Shown: positions 25,512-33,882, counted from the stretch's first letter. The stretch: 64,000 bases of DNA from Nocardia sp. BMG111209 (GCF_000381925.1 NZ_KB907309.1:310001-374000); one strand, 5' to 3'. Translations and numbers: made by a program. The notes: a model not told the origin generated them from the letters alone.

Positions 25512-25561
25512 GCCTCGTGCAATGTGCGGGACACCCGCACCCGGTCGGGACGACGAGCCGC
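25466..25561. repeat. Direct repeat (71-bp unit) in the microprotein genes
   Basis: A 25-nt identical core occurs at 25466-25490 and 25537-25561; flanking sequence is also related (CATCAT, CTC, TGC in phase). The unit corresponds to one microprotein gene, so the pair arose by tandem duplication. Confidence 0.85.
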
Positions 25562-25582
25562 TACGCGATTGTCGCTCATCAT
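25508..25582 (-). CDS. 24-residue microprotein 1 of the pknG operon
   Basis: Starts ATGATG, contains VAARRPDRVRVSRTL and ends HEA-stop. The ATG overlaps the VWA gene's TGA by 4 nt (ATGA) behind AGGAGGG, an excellent ribosome site although part of it lies in the VWA coding end. The stop overlaps the start of microprotein 2 in the same way. Too short for ordinary gene callers. The basic RRPDR core could bind RNA, acidic partners or the neighbouring kinase/FHA proteins; that is speculation. Confidence 0.6.
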   Translation of the reverse strand: MMSDNRVAARRPDRVRVSRTLHEA

Positions 25583-26889
25583 CCCTCCTGCGCTTTCCGC
25601 ACCCGCGCCGTCTTCGTGGAGCGGGCGTCGAGTGCCTTCTCGTCGAAGGTGTCGATGGTGCGGCGCAGCCGGACGGTGCCGGTGTGGTCGTCGACCTCGA
25701 CCACGCCGCGCAGCAGTTTGGCGGTGTTGTCGTTACCGGATTCGGCGGCGAGTACCACGGCGCGTTGCAGTTTCGCGGTCGCGGTGGACAGATCGCCCTG
25801 CTGCCGCGCCGCCAGCCCGTCCTGGATCGTCTGGGCGAGTTCGGCCTGTCCGGTGTAATGCGCCACGCGGTGATTGATCCGGGTGGACAGTTCGGTATCG
25901 GCGGTCCACATCGCCTTGACCAGGCCCTGCCCCAGCACCTCGGTACCGGACACCACACTGATCCGGGCCGCCAGCTTCTCCCGGCCCACCGGGGCCGGAT
26001 CCACCCGCACCTGGACGTGGTAGTCGCGGTCGTCGGTGCCGCCCCACGGACCGAGCAGATATTCGCCGATCTGCCCGCCCGCCTCGGTGCGGGACAGGTC
26101 GGTCAGATCGGGGGCGACCTGCTTGACGAAGCGCACCACCGCCCCGGCCGGGGTCCACACCCGCAGCGTCAGATCGGATACGGCCTTGTTCATCGAGGCC
26201 TGCATCATCGCCGCGAATTCCGCGGCCAGTTCCGCCGGTTGGCGCAGCACGTCCAGGGTTCCGTTGAGCGCGAACGCGATCGAACGCAACTCCTCCACGA
26301 TGTAGCTGTCGCCGACGCCGCGGCAGTCGACGCTCAGCAGACCCTGGGAACGGCCGATCTCGGCGGCCAGCTGTTCCGGGCTCTCGTGCTCGTTCTTACC
26401 GTCGGACAACAGGATCGCGTGCGCGAGGGTGCCCGGATGCTGCTGCGCGATCTGCCGGGCCAGGCCGACCCAGGTGCCCATCGCGGTACCGCCGTAGGGC
26501 CGCAGCCGATCCAGTTCCAGCCGGGCCGCACCGCGGGTGGTGTCGTCGGCGGGCAGCAACGGCCCGCGCCGCGGATAGACCACCTGCGCCTCGGCGGTGC
26601 CCGCGATGACCGTGAACAACGTTCCGTCGGTGATGGTTTCGATCGCCGCGAAGGCCGCCCGCCGGGCGCCCTGGAACCGGTCACCGGCCCCCATCGAACC
26701 GGAGCAGTCGATGATGATGATCTCGAGCCGCTGCGGTGGCGGAGCGGCGGCCGCGAAATCCGCACCCGCCTCGATGGTGACGATGGCGTCGACGGTGTCG
26801 GCGCCGGCGGCCAGATACGAGTTCTGGTCGATGGTCACCGAAATGCCTTGCCCCCCATCGGCTCTGCCAGATTCCGACCCGGTGCTCAC
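25579..26889 (-). CDS. von Willebrand factor A domain protein of the pknG operon
   Basis: A 436-residue protein. The N-terminal half is a VWA domain with a complete MIDAS: DCSGSMG, the Thr of GGTAMGTW and LLSDGKNE. The C-terminal half is a beta-rich domain followed by a helical repeat-like region (LSTRINHRVAHYTGQAELAQ, then ARQQGDLSTATAKLQRAVVL). VWA/PP2C/kinase triplets are known from TerY-P systems, where the VWA protein probably scaffolds phosphoprotein complexes. The GTG start overlaps the PP2C stop (GTGA). The real start excludes a longer open frame. Likely cytosolic. Confidence 0.9.
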   Translation of the reverse strand: MSTGSESGRADGGQGISVTIDQNSYLAAGADTVDAIVTIEAGADFAAAAPPPQRLEIIIIDCSGSMGAGDRFQGARRAAFAAIETITDGTLFTVIAGTAEAQVVYPRRGPLLPADDTTRGAARLELDRLRPYGGTAMGTWVGLARQIAQQHPGTLAHAILLSDGKNEHESPEQLAAEIGRSQGLLSVDCRGVGDSYIVEELRSIAFALNGTLDVLRQPAELAAEFAAMMQASMNKAVSDLTLRVWTPAGAVVRFVKQVAPDLTDLSRTEAGGQIGEYLLGPWGGTDDRDYHVQVRVDPAPVGREKLAARISVVSGTEVLGQGLVKAMWTADTELSTRINHRVAHYTGQAELAQTIQDGLAARQQGDLSTATAKLQRAVVLAAESGNDNTAKLLRGVVEVDDHTGTVRLRRTIDTFDEKALDARSTKTARVRKAQEG

Positions 26890-28004
26890 CGTTGTTCTCC
26901 TCCCGTTCGCGACCAGGGTGTGCTCTTCGCGCGCGACTGCCCCGGCATGGGCACGGGCACCAGCGCGACCGTGATGTTGTCGCTGCCACCGCCGGCGAGC
27001 GCGAAGTCGACCAGTGCGTTCGCCGCCGCGTCCGGGGCCGTCGCGGCGACCAGGTTCGCCAGATCGTCGGCGCCGGGCAGATAGTTCCAGAGTCCGTCGC
27101 TGCACAGCAGTACCAGCCCGGGACCGCCGACCCGGTGGGTCCGGATATCGGTGGTGGCGGCGGAATCGGTGGAATCCGCACCCAGCCAGCGCACCAGCGC
27201 GTGCGCGCGGGGATCGCGCATCGCCGTGGCCTCGTCGAGCTGTCCGGCGGCGATCACGACCTGCGCCCACGAATCGTCGACGGTCAGCCGGCGCGACTCG
27301 GACCCGGCCGCCAGCCAATAGCCGCGGCTGTCACCGACATTCGCGACGGTGATCTCGTATTGCGGGTCGCCGGAGGCGGCCGCCGGGTCGCGGCGCACGA
27401 TCGCCGAGACATAGGTGCACGACGGCGCGTTGCGATCCCGGCCCGCCGTCGCGCGGACCGCCTCGAAGGCCGCGTCGAGTCCGAACCTGCTGGCCGCCAC
27501 CGGATCCCGGCCCCCGGCCAGGGCCGCCACGATGCCCTCGCCACCGGCGCGAACCGCCGCGCCGGACGCGGCCTGCGGATCCGAGGAGGTGGACACCCCG
27601 TCGCACAGCACGATCACCGCCACCGGGCCGGATCCGTCGTCGACCACGGTCGCCGACACCGCATCCTCGTTGTGCGCGTGCACTTTTCCGCGATGGGTGC
27701 TCAGCAGTACCGCGCCCAGATCGGCCGAACTGCCGTCCGGCGGGCTGCGCAGTTCGCCGCAGCCGGCGCAGTAGCCGTCGGCGTCGAAACCGGTGCCGCC
27801 GCAGCCCGCGCAGGGGGCCGACGCATCCGCGGCCGTCGCGGGCAGGGTCGTGTGCGGGATCCCGGGCTCCCCGGTCGGGATCGGGAGGGTGGTCGCGGGT
27901 TCGTCGGGGGCGGGATTCAGGTCCCGGCCGCAGTTCTCGCAGAACCGGTCCGCCGGCCCGGCGATCTCGGCCCCGCAGGCGGGGCATCGGTTCGGCGCGC
28001 TCAC
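26886..28004 (-). CDS. Zinc-ribbon PP2C-type Ser/Thr phosphatase of the pknG operon
   Basis: A 372-residue protein. Two zinc-ribbon-like motifs (CPACGAEIAGPADRFCENCG; CAGCGGTGFDADGYCAGCG) precede a PP2C domain with the metal-binding signatures KVHAHNEDAV, LCDGVSTSSDP, VGDSRGYWL, LCSDGLWNY and GGGSDNITVAL. The usual DGMGGH second motif is replaced by DGVSTS, an atypical variant, but the aspartates are present. Likely role: removes phosphate from PknG or its targets. GTG start overlaps the pknG TGA by 4 nt; stop overlaps the VWA start, so coupled on both sides. Confidence 0.9.
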   Translation of the reverse strand: MSAPNRCPACGAEIAGPADRFCENCGRDLNPAPDEPATTLPIPTGEPGIPHTTLPATAADASAPCAGCGGTGFDADGYCAGCGELRSPPDGSSADLGAVLLSTHRGKVHAHNEDAVSATVVDDGSGPVAVIVLCDGVSTSSDPQAASGAAVRAGGEGIVAALAGGRDPVAASRFGLDAAFEAVRATAGRDRNAPSCTYVSAIVRRDPAAASGDPQYEITVANVGDSRGYWLAAGSESRRLTVDDSWAQVVIAAGQLDEATAMRDPRAHALVRWLGADSTDSAATTDIRTHRVGGPGLVLLCSDGLWNYLPGADDLANLVAATAPDAAANALVDFALAGGGSDNITVALVPVPMPGQSRAKSTPWSRTGGEQR

Positions 28005-30319
28005 AGGACCGACCTCGGCCGGATCTCGTTGGCGCGCTGCACCAGTGCGAAGCGCCGCCACATGTCGCCGGTGTCGTGGGCGACCGCGCGATAGCACGAT
28101 TCCAGCCCGGCCCGGACCCCGCCGAGGTCGAAGCTGTTGCCCAGCAACGGCGCCGGGCCGGGACGATGCCCCGCGGCCAGCCAGCGCAGCGAGGTCTCCA
28201 GCACCAGCGAGCGGACCGCGACCGCTCGGCGGGTGGAGTCCAGCGTCAGCCGGCTCACCCGTTCGCCACAGTCGCGCAACAGTTCCTCCGTGATCTCCGT
28301 GGGATTCCGATCGTGCAGCAGGGCCTCCACCGCCGCGACGCGGGCCTCCGAATACAGCGCCGAGGACGGCTCGACCTGATCCAGCACCGCCACTGCGCCG
28401 GCGCGGTCGCCGGCCGCGCGCCGCAGCCTGGCCAGGCCGAAGGCGGCCGACACGTGGGCATGATCGGTCTGCCATACGGTTTCGTAGTAGCGGCCGGTCT
28501 CCGCGTCCGGGTCGGCGCCCGCCGCGGCGCGGCCCAGTTCCGAGGCCACGGCCAGCGCCAGTTTCGGCGCCGCCTCACCCGGTAGTGCACTGTAGACCGC
28601 ATCGAATTCCGCTGCCGCGGAATCGAATTCGCCCTCGATCAGGCGAGCGGCGCCGCGGAACCAGGCCAGTCGCCAGTCCGCGCCCACCACCGGGGCCAGG
28701 TCGCCGATGCGGCGGCCCGCGTCGGCGGCGTCACCGGATTCGATCGCGGCGCGGATCAGCCGCAGCGGGATCTCCACCGACTCGTCGCTGCCGCCGGCCA
28801 GGCCGGTTTCCAGTTCCGCGACCGTCGTCCCGGTGGTCGCGGCCAGCAGGGCCGCGCCCGGATCGCCGGTGTCGACCAGCGGCACCGGCAGGGCCGCGAC
28901 GATCTCGCGCGGCGTGGGCACGGCGGCGATCCCGAACGGCGCCCGCGGCGGTCCGAAGTTGATCGGCTGTTCCGGCGGCCGGGGCCGGCCGTCGCCGGTC
29001 GCGAGCACCTCGCGCAGCACCCCGGTCAGCTGTTCGGCCAGTTCCTCCATGGAGCCGAAGCGCGCGTCCGGATCGATATCGGTGGCCCGCAACAGGAATC
29101 GGTGCAGGGAGTCGTGACCGGCCAGCAGCGGTTCGGTATCCGGGCCGGGCAGATCCGCGAAATGCCCGTCACGCTGCGGCACCTTCATCATCAGCACGGC
29201 GAGGGTGCGGCCCACCGTGTAGGCCTCGCTCGCGACGGTCGGGCCGGTGCGCGCGATCTCCGGCGCCTGATAGCCGGCGGTGCCGTAGATCGGGCTGTCC
29301 TCGTCGTCGATCGCGATCACGGCGCCGAGGTCGATCAGCTTCGGCTGCTCCGCGGTCAGCATGACGTTGCCCGGTTTGAAATCGCAGTAGGCCAGGCCCA
29401 GTCCGTGCAGGTAACCGAGCGCGGGGAGGATGTCGAGCACGTACGCGATCGCCTGGGCGGGCGGCAGATGACCGTCCCGCCCGTCGAGCCGATCCCGCAG
29501 CAATTGATCCAGTGAGGTGCCACCGACGTACTCCATCACGATGTAACCGACTGGGACACCGTCGGATCCGGTGTGTTCCACGAAATTGAAGATCTTGACG
29601 ATGTTCGGATGCTCGACCTGGGCGAGAAATCGGCGCTCCGCCAGCGCGGCGGCCATCGCGGTCGGATCCTCCGAATTCAGCAGACCTTTCAGCACCACCC
29701 AGCGATTGCTGACCTGACGATCGACGGCCAGATAGATCCAGCCCAGCCCGCCGTGCGCCAGCGCCCCCGCCACCTCGTACTGATTGCCGACCAGCTCGCC
29801 CCGGGAAAGCTTGGGCACGAAGGAGAATCGCGTACCGCAGTGCGCGCAGAAGCCCTCGGCCCGGCCGGCCCGCTCGTCACGCCCGCGGCCGACCGGCTGT
29901 TCGCACTTGGCGCAGAACCGTTTCGACTCCGGCACACACGGATCGGTGAGCACCGCCGTCGCCGGATCCACCCGCGGTACCGGCGGCACCTCCACCAGCC
30001 CGGCCCCGCGCCGATTACGCCGCCGCGAACCGGTCGTGCGGGTGCGCACCGTCCGCGCGGTCGACGGACCGGTCCGCGCCGCCGCCACCGTACCGAGCGG
30101 CTCCACCGCCTCCGTACCGGATGGTTCCACCGCCTGCGTGCCGAGCGATTCCACCGCCTCCGTGCCCGGCGATTCCACCGCCACCGTGCCCGGCGATTCC
30201 ACCGCCACCGTGCCCGGCGGTTCGGGCACCACCGTGCCCGGCGACTCCGCTGCCATCCCGCAGTGGACGCAGTAACCGTCGATCACCGTTCCGGCACAGC
30301 CGGTTTCGCGGCATTTCAT
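28001..30319 (-). CDS. pknG: Serine/threonine protein kinase PknG
   Basis: A 772-residue PknG orthologue. It opens with a Cys motif (CRETGCAGTVIDGYCVHCG), then seven 8-residue repeats with Thr at 29, 37, 45, 53, 61, 69 and 77. A rubredoxin-like site follows (CAKCEQPVGR and FCAHCGTRF), then the kinase: GGLGWIYLAVD loop, VVLKGLL lysine, YCDFKPGNVML catalytic loop, KLIDLGAV in place of DFG, GTAGYQAPE. The C-terminal third is TPR-like. In mycobacteria PknG phosphorylates GarA to control 2-oxoglutarate metabolism and is triggered by amino acids through GlnH/GlnX. GGAGG 5 nt before ATG 30319; the ATG overlaps the upstream stop. Confidence 0.95.
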   Translation of the reverse strand: MKCRETGCAGTVIDGYCVHCGMAAESPGTVVPEPPGTVAVESPGTVAVESPGTEAVESLGTQAVEPSGTEAVEPLGTVAAARTGPSTARTVRTRTTGSRRRNRRGAGLVEVPPVPRVDPATAVLTDPCVPESKRFCAKCEQPVGRGRDERAGRAEGFCAHCGTRFSFVPKLSRGELVGNQYEVAGALAHGGLGWIYLAVDRQVSNRWVVLKGLLNSEDPTAMAAALAERRFLAQVEHPNIVKIFNFVEHTGSDGVPVGYIVMEYVGGTSLDQLLRDRLDGRDGHLPPAQAIAYVLDILPALGYLHGLGLAYCDFKPGNVMLTAEQPKLIDLGAVIAIDDEDSPIYGTAGYQAPEIARTGPTVASEAYTVGRTLAVLMMKVPQRDGHFADLPGPDTEPLLAGHDSLHRFLLRATDIDPDARFGSMEELAEQLTGVLREVLATGDGRPRPPEQPINFGPPRAPFGIAAVPTPREIVAALPVPLVDTGDPGAALLAATTGTTVAELETGLAGGSDESVEIPLRLIRAAIESGDAADAGRRIGDLAPVVGADWRLAWFRGAARLIEGEFDSAAAEFDAVYSALPGEAAPKLALAVASELGRAAAGADPDAETGRYYETVWQTDHAHVSAAFGLARLRRAAGDRAGAVAVLDQVEPSSALYSEARVAAVEALLHDRNPTEITEELLRDCGERVSRLTLDSTRRAVAVRSLVLETSLRWLAAGHRPGPAPLLGNSFDLGGVRAGLESCYRAVAHDTGDMWRRFALVQRANEIRPRSVL
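30081..30250. repeat. 24-bp tandem repeats in the 5' end of pknG
   Basis: About seven in-frame 24-bp units encoding (E)SPGTVAVE-like octapeptides. Units start at 30101, 30125, 30149, 30173, 30197 and 30221, with a partial copy before. In-frame expansion and contraction is likely. Confidence 0.85.
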
Positions 30320-31494
30320 CCCCGCCTCCCCGATTTCTCCGCGATGATCTGCTGATAGTCGGCGACGGCACGGGTGGCGGCCGCCAGGTCGCAGGGGTGG
30401 TGGGCCAGCAGGCCGTCGGCGAGGCGATGGCAGGACAGCACGTCGCGGTCCTCGCCGACCCCCAGCCGGGCCGCCTTCGCCTGATAGGCGCCGAGCCGGC
30501 CGCGGAGTTCGGCACGGCGGTCGAGCAGGCCCTGCGCCAGTTCCTCGTCGGCCGCGACGGCCCGGCCGGCGGCCTCGATCCGGCGGCGGATGTCCAGCAG
30601 GGTCACGGCGGTGGCGGCGGTGGCCGCACCGGCGGCCAGCACGTTCAGATCGGCGGCCGGGGCCCGGGTCGGATCGGGACGCCGAGGCAGCGCCGCGGTG
30701 AGTATCTTCTCCTCCACCTCGGCGCGGATCCGGTCGGCGCGGCCGGCGGCGACGCGCAGCGCGTCGAGGCGGCCCCGGGTCTCGGCGATCGCGGTGGGCC
30801 AGTCCGCGAGCAGCGTCCGCAGTTGGGCCAGCGCCTCGTCCTCCCGGCGCACCCGCTCGGCCAGTGCGGCGATCCGCGCGTCGGCGTCCGCGGGCGACAG
30901 GGACAGCGGGTCGGTGGCCGAGCGGGCCAGCAGTTCGGCCACCGCGGCGCCGATGTCGACGAGTTCGGCGGTGGCGCCGCCGAGCCGGTCCAGCCGGGCC
31001 TGGACGGGCGCCAGGCCGGTCAGCACCCGGGAATTGCGCGCGTCGACGGAGTCGAGGAATTCGGCGATCGCCGGGAAGGTGCGGCGCATCCGGTCCAGGG
31101 TGTCGGCGATGCCGACGAACAGCACCTGCTCCCCCGGACCGGTCAGGGTGCGCTGCGCCATCGGGATCGGGGTGCGCGACACCTCGTGCGGACGTTCCCG
31201 CAACAGCCGGGTCAGCTCCGCGCGCTCGGCGTCGGTGGGCCGGTGCCGACGGGCCCGGATCGCGCGAGCCTCCTCCACGATCGACTGGAGGCGGCCGAAA
31301 TCCGTCCACATCAGGTCCAGTTGCCGCTGGATCGGCGGCCAGCGCTGCGCGGTCGTCCCGGCCGGCGGGAAGCCGCGCAGCAGCGTCAGGCCCGGATGCC
31401 GGTCCAGCTCCAGCAGTGTCGCGGTGACGGCGTCGATCTCCCTGCCCCGCGTGGCCAGTTCGGTGTCGATCTCGGCAACGGTCAAGGCGTACAT
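30316..31494 (-). CDS. Helical protein of unknown function between glnH and pknG
   Basis: A 392-residue protein rich in Ala, Arg, Leu and Glu with long predicted helices and coiled-coil character (TVAEIDTELATRGREIDAVT; RIAALAERVRREDEALAQLR; KAARLGVG near the end). No signal peptide, no clear membrane segment, no motif I recognise. It sits 7 nt after glnH with GAGG before its ATG, and its stop overlaps the pknG start. This position suggests a part in passing the GlnX signal to PknG, for example as an adaptor. It has no counterpart in the M. tuberculosis glnX-glnH-pknG cluster as I remember it. Confidence 0.75.
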   Translation of the reverse strand: MYALTVAEIDTELATRGREIDAVTATLLELDRHPGLTLLRGFPPAGTTAQRWPPIQRQLDLMWTDFGRLQSIVEEARAIRARRHRPTDAERAELTRLLRERPHEVSRTPIPMAQRTLTGPGEQVLFVGIADTLDRMRRTFPAIAEFLDSVDARNSRVLTGLAPVQARLDRLGGATAELVDIGAAVAELLARSATDPLSLSPADADARIAALAERVRREDEALAQLRTLLADWPTAIAETRGRLDALRVAAGRADRIRAEVEEKILTAALPRRPDPTRAPAADLNVLAAGAATAATAVTLLDIRRRIEAAGRAVAADEELAQGLLDRRAELRGRLGAYQAKAARLGVGEDRDVLSCHRLADGLLAHHPCDLAAATRAVADYQQIIAEKSGRRG

Positions 31495-31501
31495 CGTCGC
31501 C

Positions 31502-32470
31502 TCAATCGCTGTAGCGGGCGGCCGGCGGCCCCGGCGACGGACCCAGGGGCGTGAGGTTCGTGGCGTACAGGCGCTGCCAGGTGCCGTCGCTGCGGATGCG
31601 TTCCAGCACGCCGTTCACGAATCGCACGAATTCCGGTTCGCCCTTGGGCAATCCGACCGCGTACGGCTCGAAACCCATGGCGTCGCCGATCAATTGGAGA
31701 TTCGGGTCCTGGGCCGCGAGGCCGGCCAGAATGGCCTCGTCGGTGCGGACCGCGTCGACCTGGCCCTGTTGCAGTTCGACCAGGCAGTCGGTCCAGTTGT
31801 CCACGCCCTGCACGATCGGCGGATTCGGAATCGCCAGCAGCGGCGCCGTGGAATCGGAGCCGAAGGTGACGCACACCCGCTTGCCCGCGAGGTCGGCGTT
31901 GGAGCGGATACCCGAGCCGATCGGCACCAGAATCCGTTGCGGCGCACGGTAGTACACGCTGGAGAAGTCGACGTCGCGGCGGCGGTCGCAGGTCACCGAG
32001 AAGGTGCGGACCACCAGGTCGACCTGCCCCTTCTGCAATGCCGGCACCCGGCCCGCGGTCGAAACCGACCGCAGTTCCACCCGATTCGGATCCCCGAACA
32101 GGTCGCGGGCGATCTCCCGGGCCAGATCGATGTCGAAGCCCTGCAATTGGCCGGTGGCCGGATTGCGGTAGCCGAACAGGTAGGTGTTCTGGTCGACGCC
32201 GACGGTCAGCCGGCCCTTGGCGAGAATTCTCGCCATCACCGAATTCGGCGGCATGGCACCGGGTTGCGGCTGCGCGCCGGGCCGGAGACTGGCCTCCACG
32301 TCGCAGCCGTTGTCCACCGCACCCGACATGGTGATCGGCTGCGCACCCGGCGGTTGCGGCTGCACCGCCGACGGGGCCGTCGTCACCGGCACCCGGGTGT
32401 CCACGCCGCAGCCGGCCGCCAGCACCGCGGTGGCGGCCACCACGACCCGCAACAGTCGCCCGGCACTCAC
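31502..32470 (-). CDS. glnH: Amino-acid-binding lipoprotein GlnH
   Basis: A 322-residue periplasmic-type binding protein: short signal peptide with lipobox LAAGC (VSAGRLLRVVVAATAVLAAGC), then two SBP_bac_3 lobes (RLTVGVDQNTYLFGYRNPAT, FDIDLAREIARDLFG, VDLVVRTFSVTCDRRRDVDF, VGLPKGEPEFVRFVNGVLER). In mycobacteria GlnH binds aspartate/glutamate-type amino acids and signals through GlnX to PknG rather than feeding a transporter; no permease or ATPase is encoded here either. The GTG start overlaps the glnX stop (GTGA), with AAGGAG 5 nt upstream. Confidence 0.92.
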   Translation of the reverse strand: MSAGRLLRVVVAATAVLAAGCGVDTRVPVTTAPSAVQPQPPGAQPITMSGAVDNGCDVEASLRPGAQPQPGAMPPNSVMARILAKGRLTVGVDQNTYLFGYRNPATGQLQGFDIDLAREIARDLFGDPNRVELRSVSTAGRVPALQKGQVDLVVRTFSVTCDRRRDVDFSSVYYRAPQRILVPIGSGIRSNADLAGKRVCVTFGSDSTAPLLAIPNPPIVQGVDNWTDCLVELQQGQVDAVRTDEAILAGLAAQDPNLQLIGDAMGFEPYAVGLPKGEPEFVRFVNGVLERIRSDGTWQRLYATNLTPLGPSPGPPAARYSD

Positions 32471-33738
32471 AGAAACTCCTTCAGCCGCGGCCACAATCCG
32501 CCGACGGCGGCGATGGCCGCGAACACCATCAATCCCAGTGTGCCAAGATCGCAGCCACTCCAGCTGCCACCACCGTCACCGATATCCGCGCGCAGGTGGT
32601 CGCGGCTGCCGGCGATCGCGTCGCGCAACGATCCGTCGAGGTCGGTGAAACGCCGGGCCGACGAGTCCGGTCCGGAACCGATCGCCTGATCCACCGCCGA
32701 CAGGTAGTTGGCGCCGTTGTAGGCGTTCACCTGCAGTTGGTGGCCGTCCAGCCAGCGCGCGAGTTGTTGCGGCATGGGCGATCCGGGACCGGCCGCGGCG
32801 GCGAGTTGATCGCGCAGCGCGGTGGATTTGGCCTTGAAATCGTCCTCGGGCGCCTGGGTGTCGCCGCGGGTGATCAGTTCCAGGGTTTCGTCGGTGCGGG
32901 CCTGCTGCGCCAGAATCCGTGCCCGCGCGAGATTCTCGGTGCGGGCCGCGGTTCCACCCGGGCCGCCGTCGATCGCGCCGTGCGCCGCGACGGTCGCGGC
33001 CACGATCCACACCAGGGCCAGTACGGCGGCCGCGGCCGCGGCGACCAGTCCGAGATTGAACAGCCGGTTGGTGCGCCGCAACAGGATCCGGGAACCGGCG
33101 ACCGCGCCGCCGATCACCAGGAGCAGCAGCACCACGGTGATCCACGGCGGCCGGGTCAGTACCCCCTGGTCCGCGCGCACGGCCGCGTAGCGCTGGGTGG
33201 TGAGCCGGGCCGCAGTGGGCAGCAACGAATTCTGCATCAGCGCCGACGCCTCGCGCAGATAGGCCGAACCGACCGGGAAGCCCTGGCGGTTGTTCGCCCG
33301 CGCCGACTCCACCAGTCCGGTGTAGACGGGCAGATCGGCGTCGATGCGGGCGACGATCTGCCGGGTGTCCGGATCGCCGACGCCGGCGGTGGCCGCAGCC
33401 AGTGCATTCGCGGCATCGGTGAGCGACTGCTCGTATTGCGCTCGGATCTGCGGTGATTCGACCCCGCCGGACAGGAACGCGCTCGCCGCGGAGGCATCCG
33501 CGGCGGACAGCGCGACATACAACCGCTGCGCCGCGTCGGCCAGCGGTTCCTCCCGTTGCAGCGCGGCGTCGCGCCGGCCGGTCCGGTCGTTGAGTTCGTT
33601 CGCCCCGACCAGTCCGGTGACCAGGCACAGCAATACGGCCCCGAAAGCGATGGCGACGAGCACACCGGGCGTCGTCACGGCGAATCGCCGCAACCACCGG
33701 GTCCCGGTCCGCAGTGACCCCGGCAGACGAGGTGCCAA
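32467..33738 (-). CDS. glnX: Membrane sensor GlnX
   Basis: A 423-residue membrane protein with four predicted transmembrane helices (about 24-45, 197-217, 228-252, 400-418) and two helical extracytoplasmic regions, the first after TGLVGANELNDRTGRRDAAL. It resembles mycobacterial GlnX (Rv0412c), which passes the GlnH signal to PknG. The annotated start is TTG at 33738 behind a GGAGGAGGGGG tract; I see no good ATG or GTG alternative. First gene of the operon; the promoter must lie in the ~200-nt divergent region before the phosphoribosyltransferase gene. Confidence 0.87.
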   Translation of the reverse strand: MAPRLPGSLRTGTRWLRRFAVTTPGVLVAIAFGAVLLCLVTGLVGANELNDRTGRRDAALQREEPLADAAQRLYVALSAADASAASAFLSGGVESPQIRAQYEQSLTDAANALAAATAGVGDPDTRQIVARIDADLPVYTGLVESARANNRQGFPVGSAYLREASALMQNSLLPTAARLTTQRYAAVRADQGVLTRPPWITVVLLLLVIGGAVAGSRILLRRTNRLFNLGLVAAAAAAVLALVWIVAATVAAHGAIDGGPGGTAARTENLARARILAQQARTDETLELITRGDTQAPEDDFKAKSTALRDQLAAAAGPGSPMPQQLARWLDGHQLQVNAYNGANYLSAVDQAIGSGPDSSARRFTDLDGSLRDAIAGSRDHLRADIGDGGGSWSGCDLGTLGLMVFAAIAAVGGLWPRLKEFL

Positions 33739-33876
33739 GATCGCCCCCTCCTCCCGTCGTCACGCTGTCTCGCCCAGGATGGTACGGGAGGCGAATCGGT
33801 ATCGCGCGACGATCGTTTCCACCGTCGGGACCCCGCGAACCGCGGGGTTTCCGTACCCGCGAAAGGAGCTCGCGGG

Positions 33877-33882
33877 TAGAGT
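33877..33882 (+). promoter_or_regulatory. Possible -10 of the phosphoribosyltransferase gene
   Basis: TAGAGT matches TANNNT and would give a ~60-nt leader to the ATG at 33948. Confidence 0.3.

Noticed and set aside
28001..31309. An N-terminally extended PknG of 1102 residues
   Set aside because: The extension overlaps the 392-residue upstream gene and is Arg/Pro/Gly shadow sequence; ATG 30319 with GGAGG is the normal start.
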